Shown: positions 25,432 to 34,271 of the stretch, piece by piece
Numbering within the stretch: the stretch's first letter is position 1
How the letters are laid out: each line of letters starts with the position of its first letter
Assembly (NCBI GenBank): GCA_963623365.1
Contig: CAVFJY010000003.1
Span: forward strand, 27,172-91,171
Direction: 5' to 3'
Length of the DNA: 64,000 nt
DNA from: UBA2834 sp963623365
Lineage (GTDB): Bacteria > Patescibacteriota > Saccharimonadia > Saccharimonadales > Saccharimonadaceae
The notes under the pieces: generated by a model
Databases searched by the model: none
The model's input: only the letters and a program-made list of their open reading frames with translations
What the model was told of the DNA's origin: nothing
Translations under genes and position numbers: made by a program

Positions 25432-27672
25432 ATGAGTGGCTTAGTGAACATATTGCAGGTGTTTTTATTGATAGGAATACTTTATTACTTATTTATCGGT
25501 TTAGCATTTATTGGGGTTATTGTCGGGATAGTATTCTTAATAAACCATCTCGTAAATAAGCATCGCGCACCTAAACAAAATCAGACGAACGTTGCACCGA
25601 ATGCGAGCGCGGCACCAGCAGTAGCGCCGCAAAATTCAAGCGCAATGCCGACGACGCAGCCCACTCCAAATACGACGCCAACGAGGGCAGCACCCAAGAA
25701 GACGGACCCTTACGCTAAATATAATATTCTCCTAATTTGTGGCAGCGTCTTCCTTGTCTTTGCGATAGTCTCATTCATGAATACTGTCGACGACTCCTTA
25801 GTTGCACCAAGCGTTATTGTGCTAACATTACTCTTCTATGTATTGGGCTTAGTAATCTATAAACTAGTCGATTACTTGAAGCCTGTCGGTCTGACTTTCA
25901 TCTACACCGCCACCGCCGTTTTCCCATTTTGGGTAATCGCTTTATGTTCATGCGGCATGGATACGCAAAGCGCCTGGATAAGCTGTTCGATTTTCTCCTT
26001 CGTCGCATTCACGGGAACTTCGCTCTTAACTAAGACTAAAATATTGCCAGTTTTAAGCTATTTATGGTTGCCGGTTATCGCATGGACATGCACACCGAGC
26101 TGGAATACAGCCCTACAGAACTACTGGATTTATCTTGCCCCTACCATTATGAGCTTTGTTCCAGTTTTGCTTTATTGTTTTCGACCAACTTGGCTGCCGA
26201 AAAATTTCCGCCCAGCCACCAAAATCGCCGCTTTTGGTCTTTTTCCACTACTCTTTCTGTGGTCGCTCGCTTTATATGTTATGCCAAATGTCGCCGTAAC
26301 AGCACCAATACTACGCACGCTTATGGCGCTCTCCACAGTCGTCTACGCATTAATCTTTTGGTCAAAAGAACGCAGCCACGCTTGGCTAATTGCCTGCCGC
26401 ATAGCAATACAATGTCTTCTCTGTGCCTGCATTGCAGATATAATTAATTTCTCAATTTTTAGCCCTACGAGGTCGACAATTCTGTCTACCGCTCACACTA
26501 GTCGAGAATACCACTGGCTAAACTTAACTAGCGATGATACTAAATTAATTATCTGTATTGTTTGGATTATCAGCTGTTTAGCGCAGGCACTCTTGTCGAT
26601 ATTCGCAATCGAGAAATCTAAGAAGAACGCGAAGATCGAGCATATCGCCGAAATCGTTTCTTTAGTAGGTCTTTTTATAACGCCTGCGCTGATAATGGAC
26701 AACAGTAACGACATCAGCATAGGAGCCATATCACTGATTGTCGATTTGATACTAGTTGCGCTAGGTGTCACCTATACAAAGCTTAATAAAAATATCTTCT
26801 GGGGGGTTGCAACTCTAGTTGGAGCCGCACTAATCCCAAGTGCCCTTGCGACTGGTCTCATTGGCAATTGGTCAAATGTGGGGAACTTATTCTACTTCAC
26901 TTTTTATGGTGCATTTGTACTGTTAGCCTATAATTACCTTGGCAAAAAACAACCAGAAGAAACAATGGTATTAACAGTTTTAGCGCTAACCCTTGCGAGT
27001 ATAGTCGTGCTAGCTAGTGCCTCCGTTCTGAACTACCCAGAATTGGGCTGGCTAATTGTCTCTTTGTTTTTAGCGGGCTTCGGCTATCTGCGCAAATCAA
27101 CCAACTTAATGGAGGCCAGCATTTATGGCGGGGCGCTCTGTGTGTTTTCGTTGATCGGCACAATCATGGATACTACTGCTTCCTCGAGCTATCTTAACGA
27201 ATTGAGCTTCCGCAGACGGGTTACGATACTGGACGCGGTTCGATGCTACGTTATTCCAATTGCCCTACTAGGCGTTAGCTATTGGCGAGAACGTGGCATC
27301 GCAGAATCCTCGCGCTGGCGCTTCATTCTAGGCTACATAATTTTAAGTATCTCATTGATTATGCTTGGCATGGGCGGAAACAGCGAATGGTTGCTGCTAA
27401 GCGCCATGACACAAGCAGGATTCCTAGTCTACGCCGCAACGACTGGTCGCGATTGGCTAATTTGGTCGAGTATCATAATTATCGTTGGTAACATGCTCAC
27501 TATAACTGGCGTCTATACTTGGATGGGCTTTGCGATAGTTGGCATTGCGCTAATTGCGGTAGTGATTTGGCAAATGAGCAAACAGAATAAGCCCAAACAA
27601 TCCGCAGAACTCGAGCGAACCGAGAGAAAACCCGAGGAAGCCAAAGAAGATCCCAAGGATTCAGAGAAATAA
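25432..27672 (+). CDS. Large polytopic membrane protein, 746 aa
   Basis: Unrecognised. One or two N-terminal membrane helices, then a Pro/Ala/Thr/Asn-rich low-complexity linker (about 45-95), then some 18-20 closely spaced hydrophobic helices up to about residue 715, ending in a charged tail (RTERKPEEAKEDPKDSEK). It resembles the general layout of large multi-helix proteins of unknown function (DUF2157/DUF2339-like), but I see no diagnostic motif. AGGAGG lies 12 bases before the ATG, and the gene has its own promoter and terminator. Confidence 0.78.
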   Translation: MSGLVNILQVFLLIGILYYLFIGLAFIGVIVGIVFLINHLVNKHRAPKQNQTNVAPNASAAPAVAPQNSSAMPTTQPTPNTTPTRAAPKKTDPYAKYNILLICGSVFLVFAIVSFMNTVDDSLVAPSVIVLTLLFYVLGLVIYKLVDYLKPVGLTFIYTATAVFPFWVIALCSCGMDTQSAWISCSIFSFVAFTGTSLLTKTKILPVLSYLWLPVIAWTCTPSWNTALQNYWIYLAPTIMSFVPVLLYCFRPTWLPKNFRPATKIAAFGLFPLLFLWSLALYVMPNVAVTAPILRTLMALSTVVYALIFWSKERSHAWLIACRIAIQCLLCACIADIINFSIFSPTRSTILSTAHTSREYHWLNLTSDDTKLIICIVWIISCLAQALLSIFAIEKSKKNAKIEHIAEIVSLVGLFITPALIMDNSNDISIGAISLIVDLILVALGVTYTKLNKNIFWGVATLVGAALIPSALATGLIGNWSNVGNLFYFTFYGAFVLLAYNYLGKKQPEETMVLTVLALTLASIVVLASASVLNYPELGWLIVSLFLAGFGYLRKSTNLMEASIYGGALCVFSLIGTIMDTTASSSYLNELSFRRRVTILDAVRCYVIPIALLGVSYWRERGIAESSRWRFILGYIILSISLIMLGMGGNSEWLLLSAMTQAGFLVYAATTGRDWLIWSSIIIIVGNMLTITGVYTWMGFAIVGIALIAVVIWQMSKQNKPKQSAELERTERKPEEAKEDPKDSEK

Positions 27673-27689
27673 GCGAAAATAAAAGCACC

Positions 27690-27721
27690 TAAAAACCACC
27701 CGATACCCTGGGTGGTTTTTA
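27690..27721 (+). terminator. Intrinsic terminator
   Basis: AAAAACCACCC/GGGTGGTTTTT hairpin following the membrane protein; bidirectional in appearance. Confidence 0.85.
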
Positions 27722-27800
27722 AGCATATAAGCTCTCAACTTTTATGTTTTTAAAGCTGACTCGCAGTTAGCTTAATGCCTGAACAAAAGCATTAGCGATA

Positions 27801-28232
27801 TTATATATCCAAATCGTCCAAATCCGCAAGCTCTGCGCGAGTTTTTTTGGCAAGTTCGCTGCTCTCTTCGCTAGCCTCATCGGTGTCATCATCGACCACA
27901 TCGATTTCGGCGACAGGCGCAGCTTCACTGACGAAGCTGTCATCAGCGACGGATTCGGCTGCTTGCTTTGGTGCACCCTCATAACCATCATTGTTGACAA
28001 TCTTCAAGTTATAACGCGCATCATTCTTGGTGCCAAGTGCGCGCAAGAGCGTACGAATGCTCTGAGCGGTCGCGCCACGACGGCCGATAATGCGACCGAC
28101 ATCTTCTGGGTCGACTTCGAGACTAAGCAGAACACCTTTTTCGTCGATAGTACGATCGATTGTAACTTTGTCTGGATTATTCACGAGAGTCTTTACAATA
28201 TATTCTACGAATTGCTGGTCTATAGTAGCCAT
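27801..28232 (-). CDS. khpA: KH-domain RNA-binding protein KhpA
   Basis: Small RNA-binding KH protein (YlqC/KhpA family). A single KH domain occupies about residues 1-80 with the GxxG loop in GRIIGRRGATAQSIRTLL. The usual family length is 75-80, so the acidic C-terminal extension of about 60 residues (EIDVVDDDTDEASEESSE) is unusual. It follows rpsP, as in many bacteria, but a terminator separates them. GGAG precedes the ATG. Confidence 0.88.
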   Translation of the reverse strand: MATIDQQFVEYIVKTLVNNPDKVTIDRTIDEKGVLLSLEVDPEDVGRIIGRRGATAQSIRTLLRALGTKNDARYNLKIVNNDGYEGAPKQAAESVADDSFVSEAAPVAEIDVVDDDTDEASEESSELAKKTRAELADLDDLDI

Positions 28233-28294
28233 AGGTTCTCCATATTAAATATTTACAATACTAGTATATAATATTTCAGCTAAAATTAAGCATA

Positions 28295-28326
28295 AAAATA
28301 CCTCGTTTTATTTTCCGAGGTATTTT
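28295..28326 (-). terminator. Terminator of rpsP
   Basis: AATACCTCG/CGAGGTATT stem with a 10-base loop and a T-run on the minus strand. Confidence 0.78.
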
Positions 28327-28334
28327 GCCTGAAT

Positions 28335-28682
28335 TTAAGCCTCAGTTGTTTCAGCGGCCGGCTCTTCCTTTGGCTGATTTTTGCGGAGCTTATCGGCATG
28401 TTTGGCGGTAGCGTGTTTCTCAGTCGTTGCCTTGACCCATTTTGGCATTTTGATACCTTCCTTGGTCAGGATGCGAACAACACGGGAGCTTGGCTGCGCA
28501 CCATTGCTCAAATATTTTTCAACTTTTTCTTTGTCCAAAGTTGTGGCTTTAGTATGTGGGTTGTAGCTGCCGACCTGAGCGACGATACGACCCGAAAGAG
28601 GGTGACGTTGCGCTTCTTGGACGACTATCCGATAAAGCGGCAAAGCTTTACGGCCATTACGCTGTAAGCGAATCGCAAGCAT
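28335..28682 (-). CDS. rpsP: Ribosomal protein bS16
   Basis: 30S subunit protein. The N-terminus LAIRLQRNGRKALPLYRIVV and the VGSYNPHTK segment are characteristic. At 115 residues it is about 30 longer than usual because of a Lys/Glu/Ala-rich C-terminal tail. AAAGGAG precedes the ATG. Its promoter lies inside the 3' end of rnc. Confidence 0.95.
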   Translation of the reverse strand: MLAIRLQRNGRKALPLYRIVVQEAQRHPLSGRIVAQVGSYNPHTKATTLDKEKVEKYLSNGAQPSSRVVRILTKEGIKMPKWVKATTEKHATAKHADKLRKNQPKEEPAAETTEA

Positions 28683-28711
28683 AATTCTCCTTTAATTAAT
28701 TAACTCTAGAT

Positions 28712-28740
28712 ATTATATCAGATTACATTGAAGCTGGCAA
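28712..28740 (-). promoter_or_regulatory. rpsP promoter embedded in rnc
   Basis: Minus-strand TTGCCA (28735-28740), 17-base spacer, TATAAT (28712-28717). The rnc stop TGA supplies the extended-10 TGA and directly abuts the hexamer. Confidence 0.7.
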
Positions 28741-29455
28741 CCTCTTTAGGATGCTCCTTCTTGTAGAGCCGGATAGCTTCGGCGGCAGCTTTGACTTGCG
28801 CTTCTTGCTTACTATGACCGATACCGACGGCCTTTAGGTGCCCGCCAATATAGACGCCAAGTGTAAAAGTCTTATCGTGGTCGGGCCCCTCTTCTTTGAT
28901 GACCTGATAGCTAGGCGTAACATTATCGATATGCTGCGAGAGAACCTGTAAGAAGGATTTCGCATCGCGCCACGATTCATTCTCGATAATTTCATTGATA
29001 TGCGTAAGACTGTTCTGCTGAATAAAGGCTTCGGCGGCAGCATAACCCTGATCGAGATAAATTGCACCAATAATCGCTTCGTAGCAATCTGCCATAATCA
29101 CATGCAGGGCCCGCTCGGAACCATTCTTTTCGCCGCGACTAAGTCGAACTAAATCACGATAGCCAAGCCGCTCGCCCGCTGCGGCGTTAGCTTCAGTATT
29201 AACGAGCGCGGCACGCCATGAAGTCATAATGCCTTCTGGCTGTTGATAGTTTTTAAATAAGAAATCAGACGAAACTAATTCCAGCACGGCGTCGCCCAAG
29301 AATTCGAGACGCTCGTTATGTTCAATTGCATCACGATGCTCGTTTACGTACGAACGATGCGTCAGTGCGGTCACGAACAAATTGATATCATGAAATTCAA
29401 TACCGAGTTTTGTTTGCGCAAAAGCCACATAAGCATCTAACTGCCCTTTATTCAT
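28718..29455 (-). CDS. rnc: Ribonuclease III
   Basis: Double-strand-specific endoribonuclease for rRNA and mRNA processing, 245 residues. The signature NERLEFLGDAVLEL (47-60) contains the catalytic Glu/Asp set; a second acidic site is in the MADCYEAIIGAIYLD segment. A dsRNA-binding domain occupies about 160-235. Its ATG overlaps the nudix gene's stop by one base. PNPase in this window has a structured leader that could be an RNase III substrate. Confidence 0.95.
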   Translation of the reverse strand: MNKGQLDAYVAFAQTKLGIEFHDINLFVTALTHRSYVNEHRDAIEHNERLEFLGDAVLELVSSDFLFKNYQQPEGIMTSWRAALVNTEANAAAGERLGYRDLVRLSRGEKNGSERALHVIMADCYEAIIGAIYLDQGYAAAEAFIQQNSLTHINEIIENESWRDAKSFLQVLSQHIDNVTPSYQVIKEEGPDHDKTFTLGVYIGGHLKAVGIGHSKQEAQVKAAAEAIRLYKKEHPKEVASFNVI

Positions 29456-30084
29456 TAATTAAATTCTCCACTACGAATCTTCTTTTTGGCAATTAACATC
29501 AATTTTTCAATATCGGCGTACTCGATAGCATCGAGCGCTTCGCTAAAGCTAAACCAGCGAATGCCATTCATCCATTTCTCTTTAGTTGGATGTTCTTTTT
29601 TATTAGTCGATTGCACAAGATAAACCTGCGTAGTCATCAAAACCAATTTATCCAAACGACGATATTTAAAATGAATTTTCCCGAGCCAGGTCAAGACATC
29701 GACATCCTTAAGTCCCGATTCTTCGCCAATCTCGCGCACGGCGGTCTGTTTGGCGTTTTCACCAGGCTCGATATGACCTTTGGGAATTGTCCAGCGATCT
29801 TTGCTGTCTTGAATTAGCAGAATTTCAATATCACGATTATCTGGCGTCATGCGAAAGACGATGCCACCTGCGGTTGGTTCGCGCACGATTTCCTTAATTT
29901 CAGGCTTCTTGCGAAAAACTACCTGGCGGATCTTTTCCAGTCGCGGTTCCTTATATTCTTCGGTCGGCAAGGCTTCAGGGATTTTATAACTACCCCGTTT
30001 ATTTCTTGCGTTCGTTTTTTTCTTCGGTTTTGGCCGCGGTGACCGCGACATTCGCGATGTCGCGTTTTTGGCTTTAGGCTTCAT
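29455..30084 (-). CDS. Nudix hydrolase
   Basis: Pyrophosphohydrolase with a perfect Nudix box GHIEPGENAKQTAVREIGEESGL and a TAGGIVFR strand before it; the layout (IPKGHIEPGE) resembles diadenosine polyphosphate or RNA-pyrophosphate hydrolases. The N-terminal part is very basic, Lys/Arg/Pro-rich and low complexity, suggesting nucleic-acid contact. The start is uncertain: ATG 30084 overlaps the nusB stop by 11 bases, while ATG 30138 with an AGAGG site 12 bases upstream would add 18 residues. It sits between nusB and rnc in one operon. Confidence 0.85.
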   Translation of the reverse strand: MKPKAKNATSRMSRSPRPKPKKKTNARNKRGSYKIPEALPTEEYKEPRLEKIRQVVFRKKPEIKEIVREPTAGGIVFRMTPDNRDIEILLIQDSKDRWTIPKGHIEPGENAKQTAVREIGEESGLKDVDVLTWLGKIHFKYRRLDKLVLMTTQVYLVQSTNKKEHPTKEKWMNGIRWFSFSEALDAIEYADIEKLMLIAKKKIRSGEFN

Positions 30085-30583
30085 CCTCTTTTGCGTCTTT
30101 GACGTCGCCTGCAGCTTCTGTTTGGTCTGATTCTGCATGCTGTTTCTGTTCCTCTCCCCCAATATTACGATAAGCCGTACCCAGCACGCCGTTAATGAAT
30201 TTGGAAGAGTTATCGGAACCAAATGCTTTAGCTAATTCGACGGCTTCATTAATGGCTACCTTTGGCGGAACGCTGTCTTTTCGGCGAGTCAGCTCAAAAA
30301 GACCAATCCGTAGGACGTTACGATCAACAGAAGAAATACTAGCAATTGGCCATTCGGGCGCCATTGGTTGTAATTCTTGGTCTAGTACATCCATCTCATC
30401 AAAAACACCATGAGTAAGATCATGTACAAAATCCACGTCCCCTAAGGCTTTTTCGTAGGGTACGATATTTTTTGCGACGATACTATCGATGTCGGCCGAG
30501 GCGTCGCCTGCCTTACTCCGGAACTCATATTCATAGAGACTCTGAAGTGCGATAATTCTGCCGAGATGTCGATTGCTTGCCAC
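30074..30583 (-). CDS. nusB: Transcription antitermination factor NusB
   Basis: RNA-binding factor for rRNA antitermination. All-helical, with the N-terminal RIIALQSLYEYEF motif, the LRIGLFELTRRKDSVPPKVAINEAVELAKAF core and the SSKFINGVLG signature. The C-terminal tail is acidic (AESDQTEAAGDVKDAKEDEA). It begins at GTG 30583 behind GGGAGG. It follows rpmF and precedes nudix and rnc. Confidence 0.93.
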   Translation of the reverse strand: MASNRHLGRIIALQSLYEYEFRSKAGDASADIDSIVAKNIVPYEKALGDVDFVHDLTHGVFDEMDVLDQELQPMAPEWPIASISSVDRNVLRIGLFELTRRKDSVPPKVAINEAVELAKAFGSDNSSKFINGVLGTAYRNIGGEEQKQHAESDQTEAAGDVKDAKEDEA

Positions 30584-30602
30584 GATTATTTTGCCTCCCT
30601 AT

Positions 30603-30803
30603 TTATTTTGACTTTTTGTCACATTTGCATGGCTTACTGCCACATGCTTTGCAAGCTTTGAGCTTGAGATTTGGGGTCTTCTTCGCGGTTTCAAAAGCTT
30701 TGACTGGTGAATGTGCGTTCACGCTCCGAGCGAGCTTGAGGCGAAGATGACTACGGCGAAGGCCGGTCTTGCGCGGACTGCTCTGTTTTTTTGGTTCAGG
30801 CAT
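30603..30803 (-). CDS. rpmF: Ribosomal protein bL32
   Basis: 50S subunit protein of 66 residues; I chose the ATG at 30803 behind AAGGAGC and reject the longer frame. The N-terminus (KKQSSPRKTGLRRSHLRLK) matches bL32. The cysteine cluster is compressed: CKACGSKPCKC (Cx2Cx4CxC) instead of the family's usual two well-separated CxxC pairs, so zinc binding may be altered. It is the first gene of the rpmF-nusB-nudix-rnc operon. Confidence 0.85.
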   Translation of the reverse strand: MPEPKKQSSPRKTGLRRSHLRLKLARSVNAHSPVKAFETAKKTPNLKLKACKACGSKPCKCDKKSK

Positions 30804-30907
30804 GTAAAAATGCTCCTTCTTTGATAGATTACTTTGTGCTAGTTTACTATATTTTGCACTCTTTCGCAAGAGGGGGCGTGCATGGCTGCGGGCGATTTTC
30901 CTTATGT

Positions 30908-30913
30908 TATAAT
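30908..30913 (+). promoter_or_regulatory. Extended -10 of leaderless sortase gene
   Basis: TGT-TATAAT ending 6 bases before the ATG at 30920. Confidence 0.6.
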
Positions 30914-30919
30914 TGCGGT

Positions 30920-31744
30920 ATGAAAATTCGGAAAACAAAATCGCGCGTCAAATTAGTGCTTAGCTGCATCGCGGCGCTGATTTGCGTAATTGGAATTGGC
31001 TATTCGGGATATAAGATTTATGAGTGGGCACTAGACTCAATCGACACCGAGGAACAAACTACGGCAATTAATGAAATCGCCTCGACGCGGGAAATTTCAG
31101 ATAATTCAAGTACAGAGGTAATTGAATCGGGCGAGCCAGACGATGCACCCTATTGGCAATACCTGAAGACGAATCTGCTAGATGTGGATTTCACCGAACT
31201 GCGCAAAATTAATAACGAAACAGCAGGCTGGATTTCGCTCAGCGGTACGAATATTAATTACCCATATGTACAAACGAGCAATAATGATTTTTATCTGAAA
31301 CATTCGTTTGATAAGAGTTACAATACCGCCGGTTGGGTATTTGAGGATTTTCGCAATAAAAATGATGGTAGCGATAAGAATCTGATTTTGTATGCGCATG
31401 GACGCAATGACGGCACCATGTTCGGTACGCTCAGAACAATTCTGACGAATGGTTGGCGAAATAATGCAAATAATTTTATCGTGCGCACCGCGACAGACAA
31501 CGAAATGGCACTGTGGCAAGTGTTTAGCGTCTACCGAATCGAGGTGACGACGGACTATATCCAGACTAGCTTCACGAGCGATGCGCAATTTGAGACATTT
31601 ATTAATATGCTAAAGGACCGCAGCGCGCAAGATTTTGGTGCAAGTGTCAGCGGCAGTGATCAGATTTTAACTTTGTCGACTTGCTACAACAGCAAAGAAC
31701 GCGTAGTTTTGCACGCGAAACTAATTAAGCGCCAAGCGAAATAG
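30920..31744 (+). CDS. Class B-like sortase
   Basis: Membrane-anchored cysteine transpeptidase, 274 residues. One N-terminal membrane helix (about 10-33), an acidic linker, then the sortase barrel with catalytic His160 (YAHGR), Cys255 (TLSTC) and Arg261 (KERVVL), as in SrtB. ATG 30920 is used because an extended -10 ends 6 bases before it; the frame open to 30791 overlaps rpmF. No LPXTG-like substrate is visible in the window, so its targets lie elsewhere or use a different motif. Confidence 0.88.
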   Translation: MKIRKTKSRVKLVLSCIAALICVIGIGYSGYKIYEWALDSIDTEEQTTAINEIASTREISDNSSTEVIESGEPDDAPYWQYLKTNLLDVDFTELRKINNETAGWISLSGTNINYPYVQTSNNDFYLKHSFDKSYNTAGWVFEDFRNKNDGSDKNLILYAHGRNDGTMFGTLRTILTNGWRNNANNFIVRTATDNEMALWQVFSVYRIEVTTDYIQTSFTSDAQFETFINMLKDRSAQDFGASVSGSDQILTLSTCYNSKERVVLHAKLIKRQAK

Positions 31745-31756
31745 CCGGGCGCTTAA
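31725..31756. terminator. Possible hairpin at the end of the sortase gene
   Basis: TTAAGCGCC/GGCGCTTAA 9-bp stem spanning the sortase stop codon, with a weak T-rich tail. It lies between convergent genes. Confidence 0.4.
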
Positions 31757-31799
31757 TCTATTTTGGAAACCAGCGATTCCGCGCTAGCTGAGTTGAGTT

Positions 31800-34184
31800 T
31801 TATTTAACCACAACATTCACAAGATGCGTCTTCGGAATTGCAATTACTTTAACAACTTGCCGACCATCCGTATAGCTTTGTACTTTTGCGTCAGCGAGCG
31901 CAGCGGCCTGCATCTTCTCGGAGTCTTCGGCGTCAGCAGCGGGCAACATAATGCGCGCCCGCAATTTGCCGTTAATCTGCACGACCATTTCGATTTCGTC
32001 AGCAATCAACAATTTTTCGTCCCATTTTGGCCAAATGTCGTTTGCGTCCAATGCTTCGAGCATTTCTGAAGCGAGATGAGGCGCAAAAGGTTTGAGTAAT
32101 TTCGCCAACACAACCAAATCGTCGTAATGCGCGCCATTTTTATAAAGCTCATTTACGAACTCCATCAGCGCAGCAACGGCAGTATTGAAGTTATTGCGAT
32201 GCATATCTTCGGTGACTTTTTTGACAGTCTTGTGACGATAAACAATATTTTTATCCTCGACGGAAGTCTTCTTGTCGAAAGTTAGCGTCCAGCAACGATT
32301 CAAGAAACGATAGACACCACCAATTGCCTCAGTACTCCAGGCGGCATCAAGATTGTATGGACCGATAAATAGTTCGTAAGTGCGCAAAGTATCAGCGCCG
32401 TAACCTTGATTAATGACATCGAGTGGATCAATCACATTGCCTTTGGACTTCGACATCTTTTTGCCATCAGGCGCATTGATATAGCCGTTGTAAAGTAATT
32501 TCTTGACTGGCTCGCGGAAGTTCAGGTAGCCTTCGTCAGCAAAGAATTTGCACCAGAAGCGAACATAAAGCAGATGCGCGACAGCATGGTCGCCGCCACA
32601 ATAAATATCCGTCGGCGCCCAGAAGTTGACTTTCTTAGGATCCCATGCCTGCTTATCATTATGCGGATCGGTATAGCGCCAGAGGTACCAGCTCGAGCAA
32701 GCGTAGCCATCCAGCGTATCAGTCTCGCGGGTCATTTCTTCGCCATCGATCGTAACTTTTAGAAATTCTGGACATTTTGCTAGGGCGGAACGGCCAGTTG
32801 AATCCGGCTTATAGTCATCAATCTGCGGCAACATTACTGGCAATTGATCTTCAGGAATAGCATGTGCTTGACCATTTTTATCATAGGCAATCGGAATTGG
32901 GCAACCCCAATAACGCTGGCGCGAAATCAACCAGTCACGCATGCGGTAAGTCACTTTTTTGCGGCCAATACCCTGTTGTTCGAGCCAATCATTAATTTGT
33001 TCGCGCACTTCGCTGCTTTGTTTGCCACTGAATGGGCCGGAATTAACCATCTCACCTTCGCCTGCGTAGCACAGCGAATCGTCTTTGGAATTTTCGGGTT
33101 TCTCAATTACTTTGACAATTGGCAAATCAAATTTAGTGGCAAATTCATGGTCGCGCTCGTCGCAGGCCGGCACGCCCATAACGGCACCAGTGCCATAGCC
33201 GCTCAGAACATAATCTGCCACCCAAATCGGCATCTTTTCGCCCGTAGCCGGATTAATTACATAGGACCCGGTAAAGACGCCCGTCTTGTCTTTGTTTTCT
33301 TGGCGTTCAATTTCAGATTTTTTCAACGCCGTTTTACAATAAGCCACAACAGCATCTTTAGTGTCGTCATTGACCAAATCCTTAATTAATTCATTTTCTG
33401 GCGCAAGTACCATAAATGTTGCACCAAAAATCGTATCGGGGCGCGTAGTAAAAACGGTAATCTTGCCACCACTGTCGGCAATCTGAAAATCAATTTCAGC
33501 ACCTTCGCTCCGACCAATCCAATTTTTCTGCATCGTCTTGATTTTTTCTGGCCAATCCAGTGCGTCGATTTCGTCGAGCAATTCATCGGCATAAGCAGTA
33601 ATTTTAAAGAACCACTGCTTCATTTTCTTCTTTTCGACTTCGTGACCGCAGCGCCAGCAGCAACCATTTTCGACCTGCTCATTGGCTAGCACGGTTTGAT
33701 CGACCGGGCACCACCATTGATAACTCTCAGCCTGATAGGCGAGACCTTTTTTGAAGAGTTGCAAGAAGCACCATTGTGTCCATTTATAATAGGCGGGGTC
33801 GGAGGTGTTAACTTCGCGCGACCAGTCAATCGCATAACCTAAGCGCTTGGCTTGTTTGCGAAAATTATCGATATTGGTTTTAGTCACCGCTTGTGGCGAA
33901 ATGCCAGTTTTAATTGCATAATTTTCGGCAGGCAGGCCAAAAGTATCGTAACCAAAAGGTCGCAAGACATTCATTTCTTGCTGAGTATAGAAACGCGCGA
34001 GACAGTCGACAATGGAAAAATTACGAACATGGCCAACATGCAAGCCGGCACCAGACGGATAAGGGAACATCTCGGCAAGATACATTTTCGGACGTTTATC
34101 GTTGTCTTTGGCGGTAAAAGGCTGTTCTTCTTCCCAGCGCTTTTGCCATTTTTCTTCTATTTTTAATGGCTCATAATGACTCAT
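31800..34184 (-). CDS. leuS: Leucyl-tRNA synthetase
   Basis: Class I synthetase charging tRNA-Leu; a tRNA-Leu(UAA) lies at 63866. 794 residues from the ATG at 34184 (MSHYEPLKIEEKWQ). It has GLHVGHVRN (HIGH motif), the CCWRCG...KQWF zinc-site segment, the CP1 editing domain (TTRPDTIFGATFM) and KMSKS. The longer frame to 34247 enters the divergent PBP promoter. A TAAAAT ends 8 bases before the ATG and there is no Shine-Dalgarno. Confidence 0.96.
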   Translation of the reverse strand: MSHYEPLKIEEKWQKRWEEEQPFTAKDNDKRPKMYLAEMFPYPSGAGLHVGHVRNFSIVDCLARFYTQQEMNVLRPFGYDTFGLPAENYAIKTGISPQAVTKTNIDNFRKQAKRLGYAIDWSREVNTSDPAYYKWTQWCFLQLFKKGLAYQAESYQWWCPVDQTVLANEQVENGCCWRCGHEVEKKKMKQWFFKITAYADELLDEIDALDWPEKIKTMQKNWIGRSEGAEIDFQIADSGGKITVFTTRPDTIFGATFMVLAPENELIKDLVNDDTKDAVVAYCKTALKKSEIERQENKDKTGVFTGSYVINPATGEKMPIWVADYVLSGYGTGAVMGVPACDERDHEFATKFDLPIVKVIEKPENSKDDSLCYAGEGEMVNSGPFSGKQSSEVREQINDWLEQQGIGRKKVTYRMRDWLISRQRYWGCPIPIAYDKNGQAHAIPEDQLPVMLPQIDDYKPDSTGRSALAKCPEFLKVTIDGEEMTRETDTLDGYACSSWYLWRYTDPHNDKQAWDPKKVNFWAPTDIYCGGDHAVAHLLYVRFWCKFFADEGYLNFREPVKKLLYNGYINAPDGKKMSKSKGNVIDPLDVINQGYGADTLRTYELFIGPYNLDAAWSTEAIGGVYRFLNRCWTLTFDKKTSVEDKNIVYRHKTVKKVTEDMHRNNFNTAVAALMEFVNELYKNGAHYDDLVVLAKLLKPFAPHLASEMLEALDANDIWPKWDEKLLIADEIEMVVQINGKLRARIMLPAADAEDSEKMQAAALADAKVQSYTDGRQVVKVIAIPKTHLVNVVVK

Positions 34185-34259
34185 AATTACATATTTTAAC
34201 CTAAATAACAGATATAGTAAAATGCTCATGTTTTGCCCGACAAGCAACGCGATGTAGTG

Positions 34260-34265
34260 TATAAT
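34260..34265 (+). promoter_or_regulatory. -10 of leaderless PBP gene
   Basis: TATAAT ending 6 bases before the ATG at 34272; the -35 is poor. Confidence 0.55.
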
Positions 34266-34271
34266 GTAGTA

